From Albifimbria verrucaria (Eukaryota; Ascomycota; Sordariomycetes; Hypocreales; Stachybotryaceae), in NCBI GenBank assembly GCA_020081605.1, contig JAHREC010000011.1:3348001-3412000 (forward strand): DNA of 64,000 bases. The letters run 5' to 3'. Under the pieces are notes generated by a model, which saw nothing but the letters and a program-made list of their open reading frames with translations, was not told where the DNA came from and made no database searches. This document shows, in pieces, positions 48,388 to 60,039 of the stretch; position 1 is the stretch's first letter; every line of letters starts with the position of its first letter. The position numbers were made by a program, and so were the translations under genes.

Positions 48388-49642
48388 ATGGTTAGAGTTG
48401 CAATTGCCGGTGGCACTGGACGTACGCAGAATCGCATTTGAAAACACTCACATCTGATGGCTGACTCGATACATAGAGGTTGCCTGAGAGATTATTGATG
48501 CTCTCATCGAATCGCAGAAGCATCACATAACAGTGTTGAGCAGAAAGGTGAAAGAAATAAAAACCTTGATGGTGGCACTAGGAAAATCTTCCGTATTGAC
48601 AATGGCACCTAGGAGTCTTCTAAAGACAGCGCTATTCCAGGAGTTAGCTGGAAAGTCGTGGACTACGACGACAAAGAGTGCTTAGTTGAGGCCCTTCGTG
48701 GAGTTCATACACTTCTGTCTTTTGTCCAAACCGTCACAGACCGCGACCAGAAATCACAGAAACTTCTCATCGACGCCGCTATTAATGCCGGTGTTCGTAG
48801 ATTTGCACCTAGCGAGTTTGGAAGGTATTACACACCAACTTCAACCCCAATTGATAAAGGCGATTGACACGTCGTAAAGCAAAGGAACAGTTGGTATGCC
48901 TTGGTACGTCGGAAAAGAGGCGATTCGACAGTATTTAAGCGAAGTCAACAGCAAAGAAAACGTAATGATCTCGTTTCCCGTTACTATCTCCAACGTTAGG
49001 AATTACTAAAACATTTGTACCTCTAGTTGCTCGAATACACATTATTTCAGCCTGGCCTTTTCTTGGATTACTTGGCGTACCCTTACAAGACTACCAAATA
49101 TGTCGAGCCACTGCAATTAATCTTTGATTTCCAAAACATGCGGTCAATGGCGGTGGAGGGCCACGAGGATGCCATTATGACTCTAACAAAAGCCTCAGAC
49201 CTTGCTGCTATTGTCGCCCGAGCTGTGGAATACGAAGGCAGATGGCCTACCACAAGCGGCATCGTGGGTAACCGAGTTACCTTCTCACAGATCTTTGAGA
49301 TCGGAGAGAAGATTCGAGGTAAGAAGTCTGCAGTGTTGCTTTCTGGCATAGGTTTCTGAAAGTGATTGACAATGTGGTCCAGGCCGCCCGTTCACTGTCG
49401 ACAGAACAAAGGTTGAGGATCTCGAGGCTGGGGAACTGAAGACCTCTTGGCGATTGGAGGTAGCGCACTCATCTGTATCAGATCAAGCTTCTACCATGGC
49501 CAAAGCTGTGCCTATTGGCATGCTGTTGAGCAGCATGAAAGGGGCATGGGATTCATCGGATGAGATGAACCAGCTGTTTCCAGATTATGAGTTCACAAAA
49601 ATGGAGGACTTTCTCACCAAGATTTGGGAAGGCAAGCCATAA
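48388..49642 (+). CDS. NmrA-like / isoflavone-reductase-type NAD(P)-binding protein with internal stop
   Basis: Member of the NmrA-like atypical short-chain dehydrogenase family. Some members are redox-sensing regulators and others are oxidoreductases. Six exons give a coherent protein: 48388-48421, 48477-48547, 48613-48824, 48880-48961, 49027-49318 and 49383-49642. It begins MVRVAIAGGTG, a Rossmann dinucleotide-binding turn. Then come ALIESQKHHITVLSRK, VRRFAPSEFGS, LFQPGLFLDYLAYPYKTTKY and the end MEDFLTKIWEGKP. One TGA at 48485-48487 interrupts exon 2 where family members usually have Arg (VAREIIDAL-type). A second AG acceptor 12 bases downstream would skip the stop in frame. So the gene may be a young pseudogene, a C-to-T sequence error, or alternatively spliced. 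There are no homopolymer frameshifts. Confidence 0.75.
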
Positions 49643-49700
49643 CGGTCTCATCAAGGAGAAATTGCCAAAGGATATAGTTTGAATTGAATCAAATACTGCC

Positions 49701-49819
49701 ACATACGACCATAGATGCATGAAAGCATGGGATCCCGTCCGCTCTCCCTTAATTAAGCATGTAATCGGCAGATTAGTAGTTGGGTCGGTGACGACCAGCG
49801 AATACCGGCTGTTGTATGT
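49701..49819 (+). rRNA. 5S ribosomal RNA (class A)
   Basis: A 119-base 5S gene identical to the copy at 41661 over its full length. Flanking sequence is unrelated, so it is a dispersed gene and not part of a larger duplication. It starts 58 bases after the NmrA-like stop codon, on the same strand, and ends in a T6 terminator run. Confidence 0.95.
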
Positions 49820-50078
49820 TTTTTCATTTTGCCTTTTCAGCCATTCATTTTTGTTTCTCGTGTAGAATATCTTCTTAATTATTTATCCTTTCTCTTTTGG
49901 AAATTGTCTCCTATCGAGGTGAGCACAACGGGCAGTCCGGCACAAGCCAGTTTAAGTAAACCCAACACAAGCGTGGATTTTTAATCTCGGTGCCGACAAT
50001 GCTTTCTGCTTGCGTCAAAAGTGATGGCAAGGGTATAATAATTGCTGTCAACATTACTGTCCTACTGAGTTACACCGT

Positions 50079-52186
50079 CTATATGATCTTGATGGTCTCT
50101 GGGGTCTTGCAATCAACAAACCAGCTTTCCACAGCATCCTTTGGTGCTTCGAGTAGGCCAATTCGTTCAAATACGTTCTCCTCATCGTCCACAGCTCTCA
50201 TAATTAAGCAGACATGGCATCCGTCGCCTACAAAGCCGGTTTTTAGGCAATATATCTTGGATCCCTCTGGGACATATCTCGAGCTTCCTGAGACAGACCA
50301 GTTATAATCCAAGTAAACGTAGTATGTTTTGTCCTCTGGCTCATGACAGAAATGAATGCGCCTCTCAAGACCGTTCTCAGTCACCCATTTCCATGATCCG
50401 ACGGCTAGATAGCCCTGGACTATCAGCTCTGCCGAGTCAATGGGCCCATACTCATCAGGACCCGCGAGAGCGACATGAAATTCCATGATTTCAAGATCTT
50501 CGGATGCTCGTGTGTACCTAAGCATGCCACCAGTGCCTGCAGAAGTCGATGCCCATGACCAACTAGGCGCGTTGCACACTTCTTGGCGCCGGCTATTGTA
50601 TCCATCTGACACATACCACAGCAGATCGTAGACAAGTGTCTTCTCCCAAAGCCCCGCAACGTACTGGCCAAGCACGTCTTGATGAGCTGTCCCGTACTGT
50701 CTTGCTATGCCTGCCAATGCGGGGAGATAATCCGAATAGAAAGTAAGATTCAAGGTAGAAAATTGTCCCACAATCTCATGCCAATGGCTTCGTACCTCTG
50801 CGATATCAGAGACGGACAAACTGCGATGATGGCTCTCCTTTCTGGGCCATGCGACTTCCATACCGCATTCGCACTGAGCTGTGGCTTTAATATCCTCGAA
50901 ACGCAGCTCAGAGCGCCCAAAATGGACGACCCGCGGCGCCAAAAGTCGTTCTTGGTAGACCCAGCCACGAGATAAAAGCGGATAGTCATCGTCACTCAAA
51001 TCTTGGATGCCGTATTGGTGCTCTGGAGCCTCGCGGATGAATACATCATGCGAGCTCGAGCTTTTGACTTGTATGGGAAATTTGGGAACTCGCCAGAACA
51101 TACCCTGATCACTGTCATTAGAGCTTGTAGCTGCAATGGTGATGTAGGAGCCTCGATAAATGCTGCACATCTGAGCCGCTTGGACTTTCCAGTCTTCCTT
51201 GTCATCTTGAATGATGCACAAAGAATCAATCCAAATGTACTTCAGACCCAGTTCCAAAGTTACGGCGCATGCTTGTTGAAAAGTCTTCGGAAGTTGGTCC
51301 CACGGGACAGACTTGAGATGGGTGGCAATTGTATCTGTCAGTGTGCGACACCGGAGTGTGGATGCTCCCCAGCGGTGACTAAGGCATGCGTAAGGCTCAT
51401 CGGTCTTCAAATCTTCCACCAGAGTTACTTGTATATGGCCTTGGGGGCCTTTATATAGCTGCAACACTCGATAGGGAAGCGGGGAACTTGGCTGTTTACA
51501 AGCCTGATGGGACGCATCGCAGTCTTGTAGCCACATCTTAAGAACTTCCAAAGATGCAGACGACCCAGTATAGCTTTCAGCAATCGATGGTTGGACCTTT
51601 CGGGCAGCTGGATGAGCTGCAGCAACAAGTGAGCGTGGATCCTGTCAACGGAAGAAACTCACTTACGTGCTTTGTTGCCGGCGTAGAAAAGAGACATGAC
51701 AAACTCGAATTTCTTATAGGTGTCCCCAGTGGATTTTCTTACCAAGATTTCAAGCTGCAGACTTGGATTGAATATTTCACGATCTCCCACAAGCCACGTC
51801 AGCTTGCATTCCTCTTGTAATGATTTCTGGTCGGCGATGAAACCCTTCTTGTCTAATTGGTCTTGGAGGCATCGCAGAATCGCAGCACATCCGACACAGC
51901 CCCTCGAAGAGGAGTCGTGAAGAGCATGGAGCTTAGTTTGGAGTTGAACCGTCATGATATCTTTCGGAGGCTGAAATATATCATCCAAGGCTCCCTCTAC
52001 CCATGGCGATACTGGAAATATAGGTAGCGCCTTGCGGGACACACTAGGCTCCTTAAGAAATGGTGCTTCTTTTTCAAGTTTGAAATAGCACAAACCGCAG
52101 CGGCGGCCGCTACCATGAGAGACTGTGTTACCCATGTCGAGCAAATCTGAGAGTTTTGGTGAAGTTGCTGAATGACAGACCGCCAT
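50079..52186 (-). CDS. HET-domain protein (heterokaryon-incompatibility type), copy 1
   Basis: HET-domain proteins act in allorecognition and can trigger cell death in fungi; most members are uncharacterised. Exons are 52186-51667 and 51616-50079, with a 50 bp intron giving a continuous frame of 685 codons and no indel. The HET domain shows YACLSHRWGASTLRCRTLTD, then TFQQACAVTLELGLKYIWID and SLCIIQDDKEDWKVQAAQMC. The downstream YPLLSRGWVYQERLLAPRVV segment is also typical. The N-terminal 170 residues carry Cys pairs (RRCGLCYFKL, RGCVGCAAIL) as often seen ahead of HET domains. MGNTVSHGSGRRCG at 52135 is an alternative start. It neighbours two further HET genes on the same strand. Confidence 0.9.
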
Positions 52187-52778
52187 GGGGAGATAGAATA
52201 AATAGATCGAGCTGACCTAGTATACTCAAGAGGCTAAACCTTTTTGGTGCGGCCTATGTAGCCTCATTGTCTGCATATTAGGTATCCAACCAAGTTACGG
52301 GAATTGGGCGAGCCTAACTTAAGTATAGGAAGAGCAAAAACTCCCCAATTTACACACAGATATCTATCTATCGAATACACATAGAACTGTACTTGAGGGT
52401 TGATTGGATGGTTTTGAGACAAATCCCAGATTGAATAGAAGGGAAAGGACAGCAACAGAGATCCTTACAAATCTGTTGGCGTCATGTCGCTCGCATAGTA
52501 GTAAGTGACCGATTAATATATCGGTTTATAGACTAGTTTACAGAGTCTCAGTCCTAGTTTCGTTATCAAACCATCATGAATCTGCTCGATCAAATATCCA
52601 TCATTACTGTCAAGTCTAGACCACTCGGATTTCACACACGGGCGAAGCTCTTAGTTCAGCATCTGCGTTCCCCAACCCATCCATTAATCCATGAATATAG
52701 CACTCCCTACCATGGTATAATATTCATCGTTAACAGGTGATTTACGACGTAGCAATAGTGGAGCGTAGTGCCCAGCCA
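52187..52778. other. Intergenic region between two HET genes
   Basis: No gene is seen in 592 bp. It holds the promoter of HET copy 1 and the 3' flank of HET copy 2. Confidence 0.45.
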
Positions 52779-54736
52779 CTACACAAATGCGGTCACCAGG
52801 TAGAGCTTCTTGGGAACCAAGCCGATCCATCCGTACGTTTTGGAAGACGCCAAGTGGCGTTCAAAACACATAAGGACCATAGTCCAAGACATGTTTGAAA
52901 GCAAAGAAGCTTCTGATAAAAAGAAGCTGGGGTCGCGAAACGGATTCCTGTCGTCCTGAGGAATACGGCTCAACTTTGAGTCTGTGGTGTGGACCATATG
53001 AACTAGCTGATCAGAGTCGTAATATGTGTCGGTATATATCGTGCGAGCAAATGCTTCATTGAGTGAGGTTGACAAGCCGTCTGCACCGCAGTACTTGGCC
53101 ATTTTAGGCAGTCCTAAGAGAGTTGTATCGATATAATCATCAGGTTCCAAAGATAGGTGAGGCCTATGGGCCTTTGTCTTACTTAACCATTCTTTGGCAA
53201 TCCTCTGTAACCGCTTGGTGATTCTTATTCCAATTTCATGATCCGTTATACCATTATTCGACTCCACATCATCTAGGGCCTCGCATGCTTGTTCTGTTGA
53301 TATATACTCAAGGTCATCTAGAAATTGAACACCCCAAGGACCATTTCTCTTCCATTGTGCTCAAACCGAACAGTAAGGCCGACTTCTTGATCCCCAGCCG
53401 AGTAAAGCATATCCTCTATGGTATCCTCACTACTCGTATAGAGCAACGAGTACCTCGATGGTTTAGTAAATAGTGGATTTCGTGGGTGTGTGTTTTGGAG
53501 TGGCATTGTCCAATCGACAGCCCACGATGGAAGGCCATCATGAGAAAGTGTAGAAGGAGTAAGATAACCAAGAATGCGAAGGTTTGATTTCTGCTCTATC
53601 CAGCTCTTCGTTGTTGATGTTACAACATCAACAAGACTGGCTGCATAATCAGTCGTAATACATGCATGGTCTGTTGTCAACCCTTTGGCCGCGAATATCT
53701 TGTCCTTTGCAACAGAGCAGTTGAAAAACCTGAGCCTCCAGAGCAAATCTGGCAAGGATGCCGACTTTGTGATTGCAGAGCCGCTTTGCACATCTGGCAA
53801 ATTTATGAGCTGATCAATGGCCATGAAGGCCCAAGCAGCTTTTAAGACCGGGTTGACTATATCAATAGCTGTATCAGATCCGCTGTTCCTAAAGAAGTAT
53901 GCGGATCGCATCGCTATTTCCATTGTCCAATACAGCTGCTCAAAATCGAAGTAGTACGGCCCAAGGGCTATTACCTTACTTGGTGACAAAACTGTCTCCT
54001 GAATTATCCAGACGCGTCGAAACCAGCTTCGCCGAAAAAATGCTACCAGTGATTGGCAAGACGAATAAGTAAACAGTGACTGAAGCGCGTCTGAAATTTC
54101 TCTCTCAGTATCTGCAGTGTCACTTTCTGTATGCTCGAGGGTTGCAAGCTGGGGATACAGAGTGCGTAATGCCATAGCGTCGGAAATAATTCTAGCAACA
54201 TCCGTCACATCTGAAGTCTCATGACCCAGCCAAATAAATGTGGTCCCCGAATTCTGGTATATCTGAGGCATTAGCTGGATTTGCTGCCCCTTCTCCAGGT
54301 CATCGCTCTGGTTGATACAAATCGCATCTATCCAGTACCAAAGTCCCTTATCTACAGGGTCATGCTCGCCGAAGAACTGAGACAGGAGGGTAAAGAGGTT
54401 ATAGCGAATCTTTTGGAGTCTTCCATCGATAACAATAGGAATAGTCGCAGACTCATCATCCCAATTGGAAGGCGAGCCTTCGAAGGGGCCGTTCCAGGTA
54501 TAGGAGAATGCGCAATAATTGGGGCGCTTGGGGTCTAGAAGGGAGATAGTCTGCAGCTTGAAATGGAAAGTTCCTGATAGCGCGGTCCTCAACCGTTGAA
54601 ATTTAACAACCCGGATCTCACTTTTGGCTGAGTTTAAGGGTCCGTACGGGAAAGCATCCCTCCCTGAATAGCGAGCGTTGAGTTTAGTTGCCAAGTTGTC
54701 AATCGAGGCCACGAGCTGATGACGGTCATAGGCCAT
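52779..54736 (-). CDS. HET-domain protein, copy 2
   Basis: Single-exon HET-domain gene. The start is MAYDRHQLVASIDNLATKLN. The domain is seen as NYCAFSYTWNG, KIRYNLFTLLSQF, LWYWIDAICINQ and MPQIYQNSGTTFIWLG, followed by FFRRSWFRRVWIIQE. This is the longer HET subgroup with an ankyrin-free C-terminal half of about 330 residues. The frame breaks once, at plus-strand C4 53332-53335; one more base joins MVLG to GVQFLDDLEYISTEQ and extends the protein to 52779. Corrected length is about 650 residues. It is only weakly similar to the copies at 50 and 58 kb, so these are not recent tandem duplicates. Confidence 0.88.
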
Positions 54737-55520
54737 TATTACCTAACCTGTAAACATGCAGCGATGAGCGTGGAGTAGTTTTGGCAACAGACTCAAAGCG
54801 GTCACTTTTGCAAGGATGATTCGTTTCAGATCGTTCCAAACCGGGACAATTGGTCTCGTAGGTGACTGCTTCTTAACATAATATGCAAGTCGGAATATGC
54901 GAATGTTGAGGGTAAAGTTCAACCCCTCTTGGTATTGGCTGTTGAGGCTGTGAATATTGTGCGGCTGAATAAAGTAACCCTGAAACGCCAATGTTACCCA
55001 TAACAGGGGTACCAAGGCACACATGAACGTCAGACTGTGAAGTCTATATTTCATATCTCACATTCGAGTAGACATGTGCAAACAAACGCATCTTGGGAAG
55101 TTCAGTTAAACGAGGCTGGAAAGAAGACTAGCTCATACCTGGTGGAAGGCTGACAAAAAAACGGCTTGGAGAAGCAAAATGTTCGTATAAGAAAGGCGAA
55201 GGCATGAATTACGGCGGATAAAGATATTAACATAATCAGAACATATCTAACCACCATCACATACGTTATCTATTTGTTCAATCCTGCTCATTGAGCTTTT
55301 CAATGTCTTGTATGAAGAGTTGGGATCTATATAGTTTGCCGTCCTCCTCTTTACATCAAATACCCACAGCTATGTCGTATAAACTGGCTACAGGACTTGA
55401 AGCTATCATGCCAACCAACTTTGATATATCCACGGCCAATACTGCAATGTTGTTACAGCCATAACCAGACACAGAACGTCTCATGGTGATGTCGATCTTA
55501 AATCTGATTGTCGCTCTTCT
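54737..55520. other. Intergenic region between HET copy 2 and DUF1993 gene
   Basis: No supported gene. A minus-strand ORF at 54743-55054 starts with a signal-peptide-like stretch, but it abuts the HET promoter and shows no domain, so it is not called. Confidence 0.4.
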
Positions 55521-56041
55521 CTACTGCTTCCCTTCAATTTGGGTTGGAAAGAAGCCGGTGAAGTAATCCATCTTGCCTAGTGGTACGCCCTCCTTACGAA
55601 GGATTCCGTATGCCGTGGTGACATGGAAGTAGATGTTTGGCAGAGAAATAGTATGAGCGAAATGTGCTGCACTCATCGGGACCTCCTTGAATGGTCCCAT
55701 AGCAGTCGGCTCAGCGACATTGGCGCGCTGGTTGACGACATCCTTGTCAAGCCCCTCGAGCGTCTTCAGCACTGTCTCAGTGCGCTCGTGGAATTTCGCA
55801 AAGGATGTGAGGTCATTTTCAAAGCAACCGCCTCCCGGCCGGTCAGTCTTGCTGCCAAGTTCTCGGCGAACTGGGTCACGATGCGGACTTGGTCGGGCAA
55901 GGGCAGCATGTCCTCGCGCAAACGGGCCTTAAGTAGCGCATCGGCATTAGGTTGCTGCTCAGCTTTGTGAAGAATGTGGGACAGGGTTCTAACAACGCCC
56001 TTGACTGGCACAACGACACCGTCGTAAAATGTGAACTCCAT
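55521..56041 (-). CDS. DUF1993 family protein
   Basis: A small protein of about 173 residues, resembling the DUF1993 family of helical proteins, which are distant DinB-like folds of unknown function. It starts MEFTFYDGVVVPVKGVVRTL and continues ALLKARLREDMLPLPDQVRI. The diagnostic end is LPNIYFHVTTAYGILRKEGV with VPLGKMDYF. There is no intron. One base is lost at plus-strand A3 55800-55802; restoring it joins ALKMTSHP to FAKFHERTETVLKTLEGLDK. Family position is clear, function is not known. Confidence 0.85.
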
Positions 56042-56324
56042 AGTTGAGGGTAGTTTCCAATGAATGACACTTGAAGAGCTATGATATTACCAAATCTCCA
56101 AGACCAAGCCTATGACTATATGCGTGAAACGCACTACTCGGCCATCGGGCTGAAATCCTTCCGGCGGTCAGAACTTCGGCCCGGCAGGAGTCGCTCGTTC
56201 TCCGTGTTACTATAGTGGATTCTATAGTGGATTCGCTGATTAATCCTATCGCATTCTTGCCTTGAATATGTTGTTGCATAACGCTGGTCCTCATCCAGCC
56301 GTCCTTGTCTCAGCCTCAAGATGA

Positions 56325-57296
56325 TCAATGACCAATCGTGCTGATGAAGGCCTGCACGGTGCTCACCACCCCTTCAGTCCAGCCGAGATGCAGGGGACGG
56401 CCTGTAGGGCAATTAGAAATCACGAAGCTCCCAGTTTTGTCATTTTGCAGCGCCACCATCATCTCCTGAAACTCTTTTGGGAGGACTGCATTTCTATCCA
56501 AGACGACATAGGCGCACGGGACATCGGCATAGGCGTTGTTACCCAGCCTTGATGCAAGAGACACACCCGCCATGGCGGTCAAGGTGGCTGCCCATTTGCG
56601 CGCTTTAGGTTCTTCAGTATCATTGAAAATGGTTTTCTCGGCATTAGTAATAGTGTTCAGGCCGTCATGGCCATGCTTCTGCTCTGGTTCAGTTACCTAC
56701 CCTTTTTCAAGGTTGGGTTGACTCCCGTAGTGTTAGAAAGGCGATCCAGGTGGAGGACCATCCTTTGGCTGTGTGGAGGAAGCAATTGGCTCCTCAATTG
56801 GGACAATGAAGGCACCTATGTAAAAGAAGAGAAAGAAAAAAACCTTCCAATGATACCTCCCTGGAGTCCTGTTTTCTGGCGGTGCGATGCTTGCATGTCT
56901 GGCCGTGCTGTCTCTTCTGCAGTCTAGCCACAGGCCGAGTGTCCGATCAAGAACATATTCCTGCATCTCTCTTTTACAAGCCAGCGGAGGACACCCCAGG
57001 ATAGCCTTGACATTGTCTTCGCCTCAACAAAGAGACATGGAAGCTGGCAAAAACAATGGGTAAAGATAATCACCACTCGCCACGAGGATACCCTTCTGCA
57101 GGTGGGCCTAAATTAAAATCAGGCTCATTCCCATCTCCTACGATGAGCCGGCTGAGGTCGGATGTCGGCAGTACAGCAAAATGGGCTTCTAGACTATGCC
57201 TGCAGCTCTAAGCGCTTTCAGAAATGGTTGGTAGCACTCCGGGGTAAGACAACCATCATGGCCCAGGACACCCACAATCTCAGATCTCCACGCCAT
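56325..57296 (-). pseudogene. Alpha/beta hydrolase, interrupted
   Basis: Pieces of one alpha/beta hydrolase lie in order on the minus strand but in different frames. The start at 57296 includes LTPECYQPFLKALRAAG, followed by LPTSDLSRLIVGDG and NLGPPAEGYPRGE. A candidate nucleophile elbow is LIGHSACG, then GLQGGIIG and GAFIVPIEEPIASSTQP. The clean last exon, ending at 56325, has LHLGWTEGVVSTVQAFI. At least one stop (a TAG right after GHSACG) and two frame changes are seen, besides probable introns. Some breaks match the window's base-loss pattern, but the in-frame stop at a conserved place does not, so decay is possible. If functional it would be a small serine hydrolase of unknown substrate. 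Confidence 0.6.
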
Positions 57297-57695
57297 AATT
57301 TCAACTCAACTAAGAGGTGTGTGATTAGAAATTGAAGTGGAAAGTACAAGATCTCGATCGCAAGGCTTGGCCCCATTTCTTCCGTTTTTCTCGTATCAGT
57401 ATGCGGCGTATTCTTTTCTGCACATTCAGCCAACCCTTGACAAGGTAAGACTGACCTTACATTATCCCGTCCCGATATGCTTCGGAACTTTGCTATTTAT
57501 GCCTTTTGAGCTTTACGCTGACAAATCTGAAAATAGTGGACGGATTTCGCGGAGTTAACAACTATTTGTCGATTTCAATGGGTGATACTTCCATGTACCG
57601 TTCATCTGGTAACTATGGACTGTAGTTCTCAGCTTCAGTCTCCGAGCATAGTTTGGTTTCCCAGAAGCAAAACGACTACAATACAATAATGATAG
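57297..57695. other. Intergenic region between hydrolase and HET copy 3
   Basis: No gene is seen in about 400 bp. It contains the 3' flank of HET copy 3 and the upstream flank of the hydrolase. Confidence 0.4.
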
Positions 57696-60039
57696 CTAGC
57701 TACATGAACAAGTATACTGAAGTCTCTGCCACAAATTGAACCATATATCTTCTGAACACGTGTGAGTCGGACATTTCTCAGCATATATTCGTCTATACAA
57801 GAACAATTCTGGAAGACCCTTCAGGAGCCCTTCAAAATGTGTATTGCATTTTCCTCTGTGCTCCCAACTGTCTGTTCCTTCAAGAATCACAGTCAACACG
57901 CCAAGGCGTGACCATTCTGTCCAAGTTCCGTTGGCGTCACAAGATGTTGGTCGCAATACGAGAAGATAGACCTGACGAACTGGTGTGGTATAGTAATATG
58001 GTGGAGTAGGCATTCTCAAGCCCGCGCGCTTTAGCTCACGAGGAAACCGCAAGCTGTCATATTCGACATCCAATACAGTGAGAAGTTTCAAGTCTGCAAC
58101 GTTTTTGGTGCCAAGATGCTCAGCCATTACATCGCTGTCAAAGCCACCTGGAGTGAGCATAACTGGTGTCTTGACTGGGCCGCTTGCGTCCATGTGAAGC
58201 ACTGTCTTGATGCCTGCTTCCACGATCTCTGCAGTGCTTAGAGCGGTTATGAGGGAACTACAATCATGAAAAGGTCCCGAGATAGTAAGCTTCGGGACGT
58301 TGTAGACGTTCAAGTTCACGTTTTGCAAAATTGCGTATTCGCGTATCACTGGGTTGTGTTCCCATTTCAGAGGAGGGAATCGGATTCTAGTTGTGCCATC
58401 GAAGATGGCCCAAGTCCATGACGGGACTCCATCTCGCTTACGGTCTGAAAGTCGCTCATAATCGGGGTTGCCCTTCGTAGGCCAGGGAGCTCTTCTTGAA
58501 GGCACAATCCATGATAGACCACGGCAAAGATCCGAAAAGAAAATACCCCATGATGCATCTCCTCGGCCGAAGGCATCTGAAAACTTCTTGACCACTCCAG
58601 AGATCGCTGGGATTTTGTCGGACTGAAACGTGAGGTTATGCATGCAGAATGATTCCACAATGTCGTACCACTGATTCCAAATAGCTCCTTCTGATATTGA
58701 ACCAGGTTGATAAGTGGAACTGGATGCCAAGAAGTAAAGACCCTGGGAACATTTAGATCAACAAGCCGGCCTCGGTCATCCAAGCTATGTTCTCGACAGC
58801 TTGTAATAACACCATGTTCGGTGAAGTAGAGGATGCGGGATGAGAGCATGTGCTCCTGTACAGTCCAGGCTCTCGTAGCCCAGGTCGATTTGAGAACGGC
58901 GTCATATCGGTCCCAGTCCTGTGGATAGCTCAGCTGGACCACCTGTGGCTCTCCTGAAGGGCTACGCTTTGAGAAACCCCAGAAAATACGTGGTGCCGAG
59001 AAGCCCCAAGTAAAGTGCGTTGGACGGGTCACAAGAAAACCATCGTCGGCTGAAACTGATGTCGAAGGGAGGATTGTAATGAATGAGTTTTCGTAGTATT
59101 GGCACATCTTCAGAGCTTCTTCCTTCCACTCCCCAGAATCTTGGACGATGCAAAGACTGTCGATCCATAAATACTTGATTTCCAATGCACGTGTGACCTT
59201 GATGCTGTCAGACAAGGTTTTTGGCAACTTATCGAGATCCATGGATATATATCGCTCCGCGACGTTTGAAACTAGTGTCCTAGCTGCCTTTGCTTGCTCT
59301 GAGGTCCCCAGCAGTAGCTTAGCGTGGTGTATTTGAGGTTCTGGCCGTCTGTGTCAACAAGTCTGACGGTAGATCCATTCATCACATCAATCATTCTCCG
59401 AGGTGCCGGTGACTGGTGGCGTTTGGAACAGGACAGATGCTGGCCTTGCTCAAGGCATTTATCCATAACTTGGTGAATCTTTGAGATGGATTCCTTTGAT
59501 AGAGGGTCTGGATCTGTGGCTGGAGCGGGACCTCGGAGTTCTATAGCTTGTTAGTTAGCAGTGATTCGACAATATTGTGAGCAAAACACTTTACCTCCGC
59601 CTGGTTTTACACCCAATTCTAGTAAATGACGAAACTTGGGCATAGATAATTGAAACGAAAAGTAATTAGATCGTGCTGTAGCTAGATCAGGTGATATTTG
59701 TATCGGGCATTGCTTTGTCCAGTCCAAGCCTTGGTATTCACTAGGGAGAGACTGAAAATATTCTAACCGCGCATTTGCGAGAGGACCAGGAAACTCGTTC
59801 TTCCAGCAGCGCCCCAGCAAATCTTTGAATCTATGATTATAGTGAAACGTAAATTTCAGCAGCCCACATAGAAACTCGCATTGATCACAGTCACCACGCT
59901 CTGCCGCAGCTGATAGCCTCGGCAAGGTCGGATATATGTCCACAATCCGTACGACCTCCGACTTTGGATTAGCAGAGAGAAACCTACTGCAAAGCCCACA
60001 CGATGGTAGGCTCTTGTCTATCTCCATATTTGTCGTCAT
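57696..60039 (-). CDS. HET-domain protein, copy 3
   Basis: Another HET-domain protein. The start MTTNMEIDKSLPSCGLCSRF is followed by Cys pairs (DCDQCEFLCGL) like those of copy 1. Exon 1 is 60039-59595; a 54 bp intron with branch point GCTAAC leads to exon 2, 59540-57696, beginning ELRGPAPATDPDPLSKES. HET motifs are LKYTTLSYCWG, LPKTLSDSIKVTRALEIKYL, WIDSLCIVQD, ALKMCQYYENSFITILPST and WATRAWTVQEHMLSSRILYF. Two bases are missing: plus-strand C4 59306-59309 (joining SYCWG to TSEQAKAARTLVSN) and A3 58736-58738 (joining PRVFYF to LASSSTYQPGS). Corrected length is about 760 residues. It belongs to the same subgroup as copy 1 (HET plus C-terminal region), on the same strand. Confidence 0.88.

Noticed and set aside
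45515..49642. Secondary-metabolite gene cluster around the Zn2Cys6 regulator
   Set aside because: No polyketide synthase, NRPS, terpene synthase or P450 is present nearby; regulator and NmrA-like gene alone do not support a cluster.
54743..55054. 103-codon minus-strand ORF with signal-peptide-like start
   Set aside because: It lies directly upstream of the HET copy 2 start, where the promoter should be, and the sequence shows no domain.
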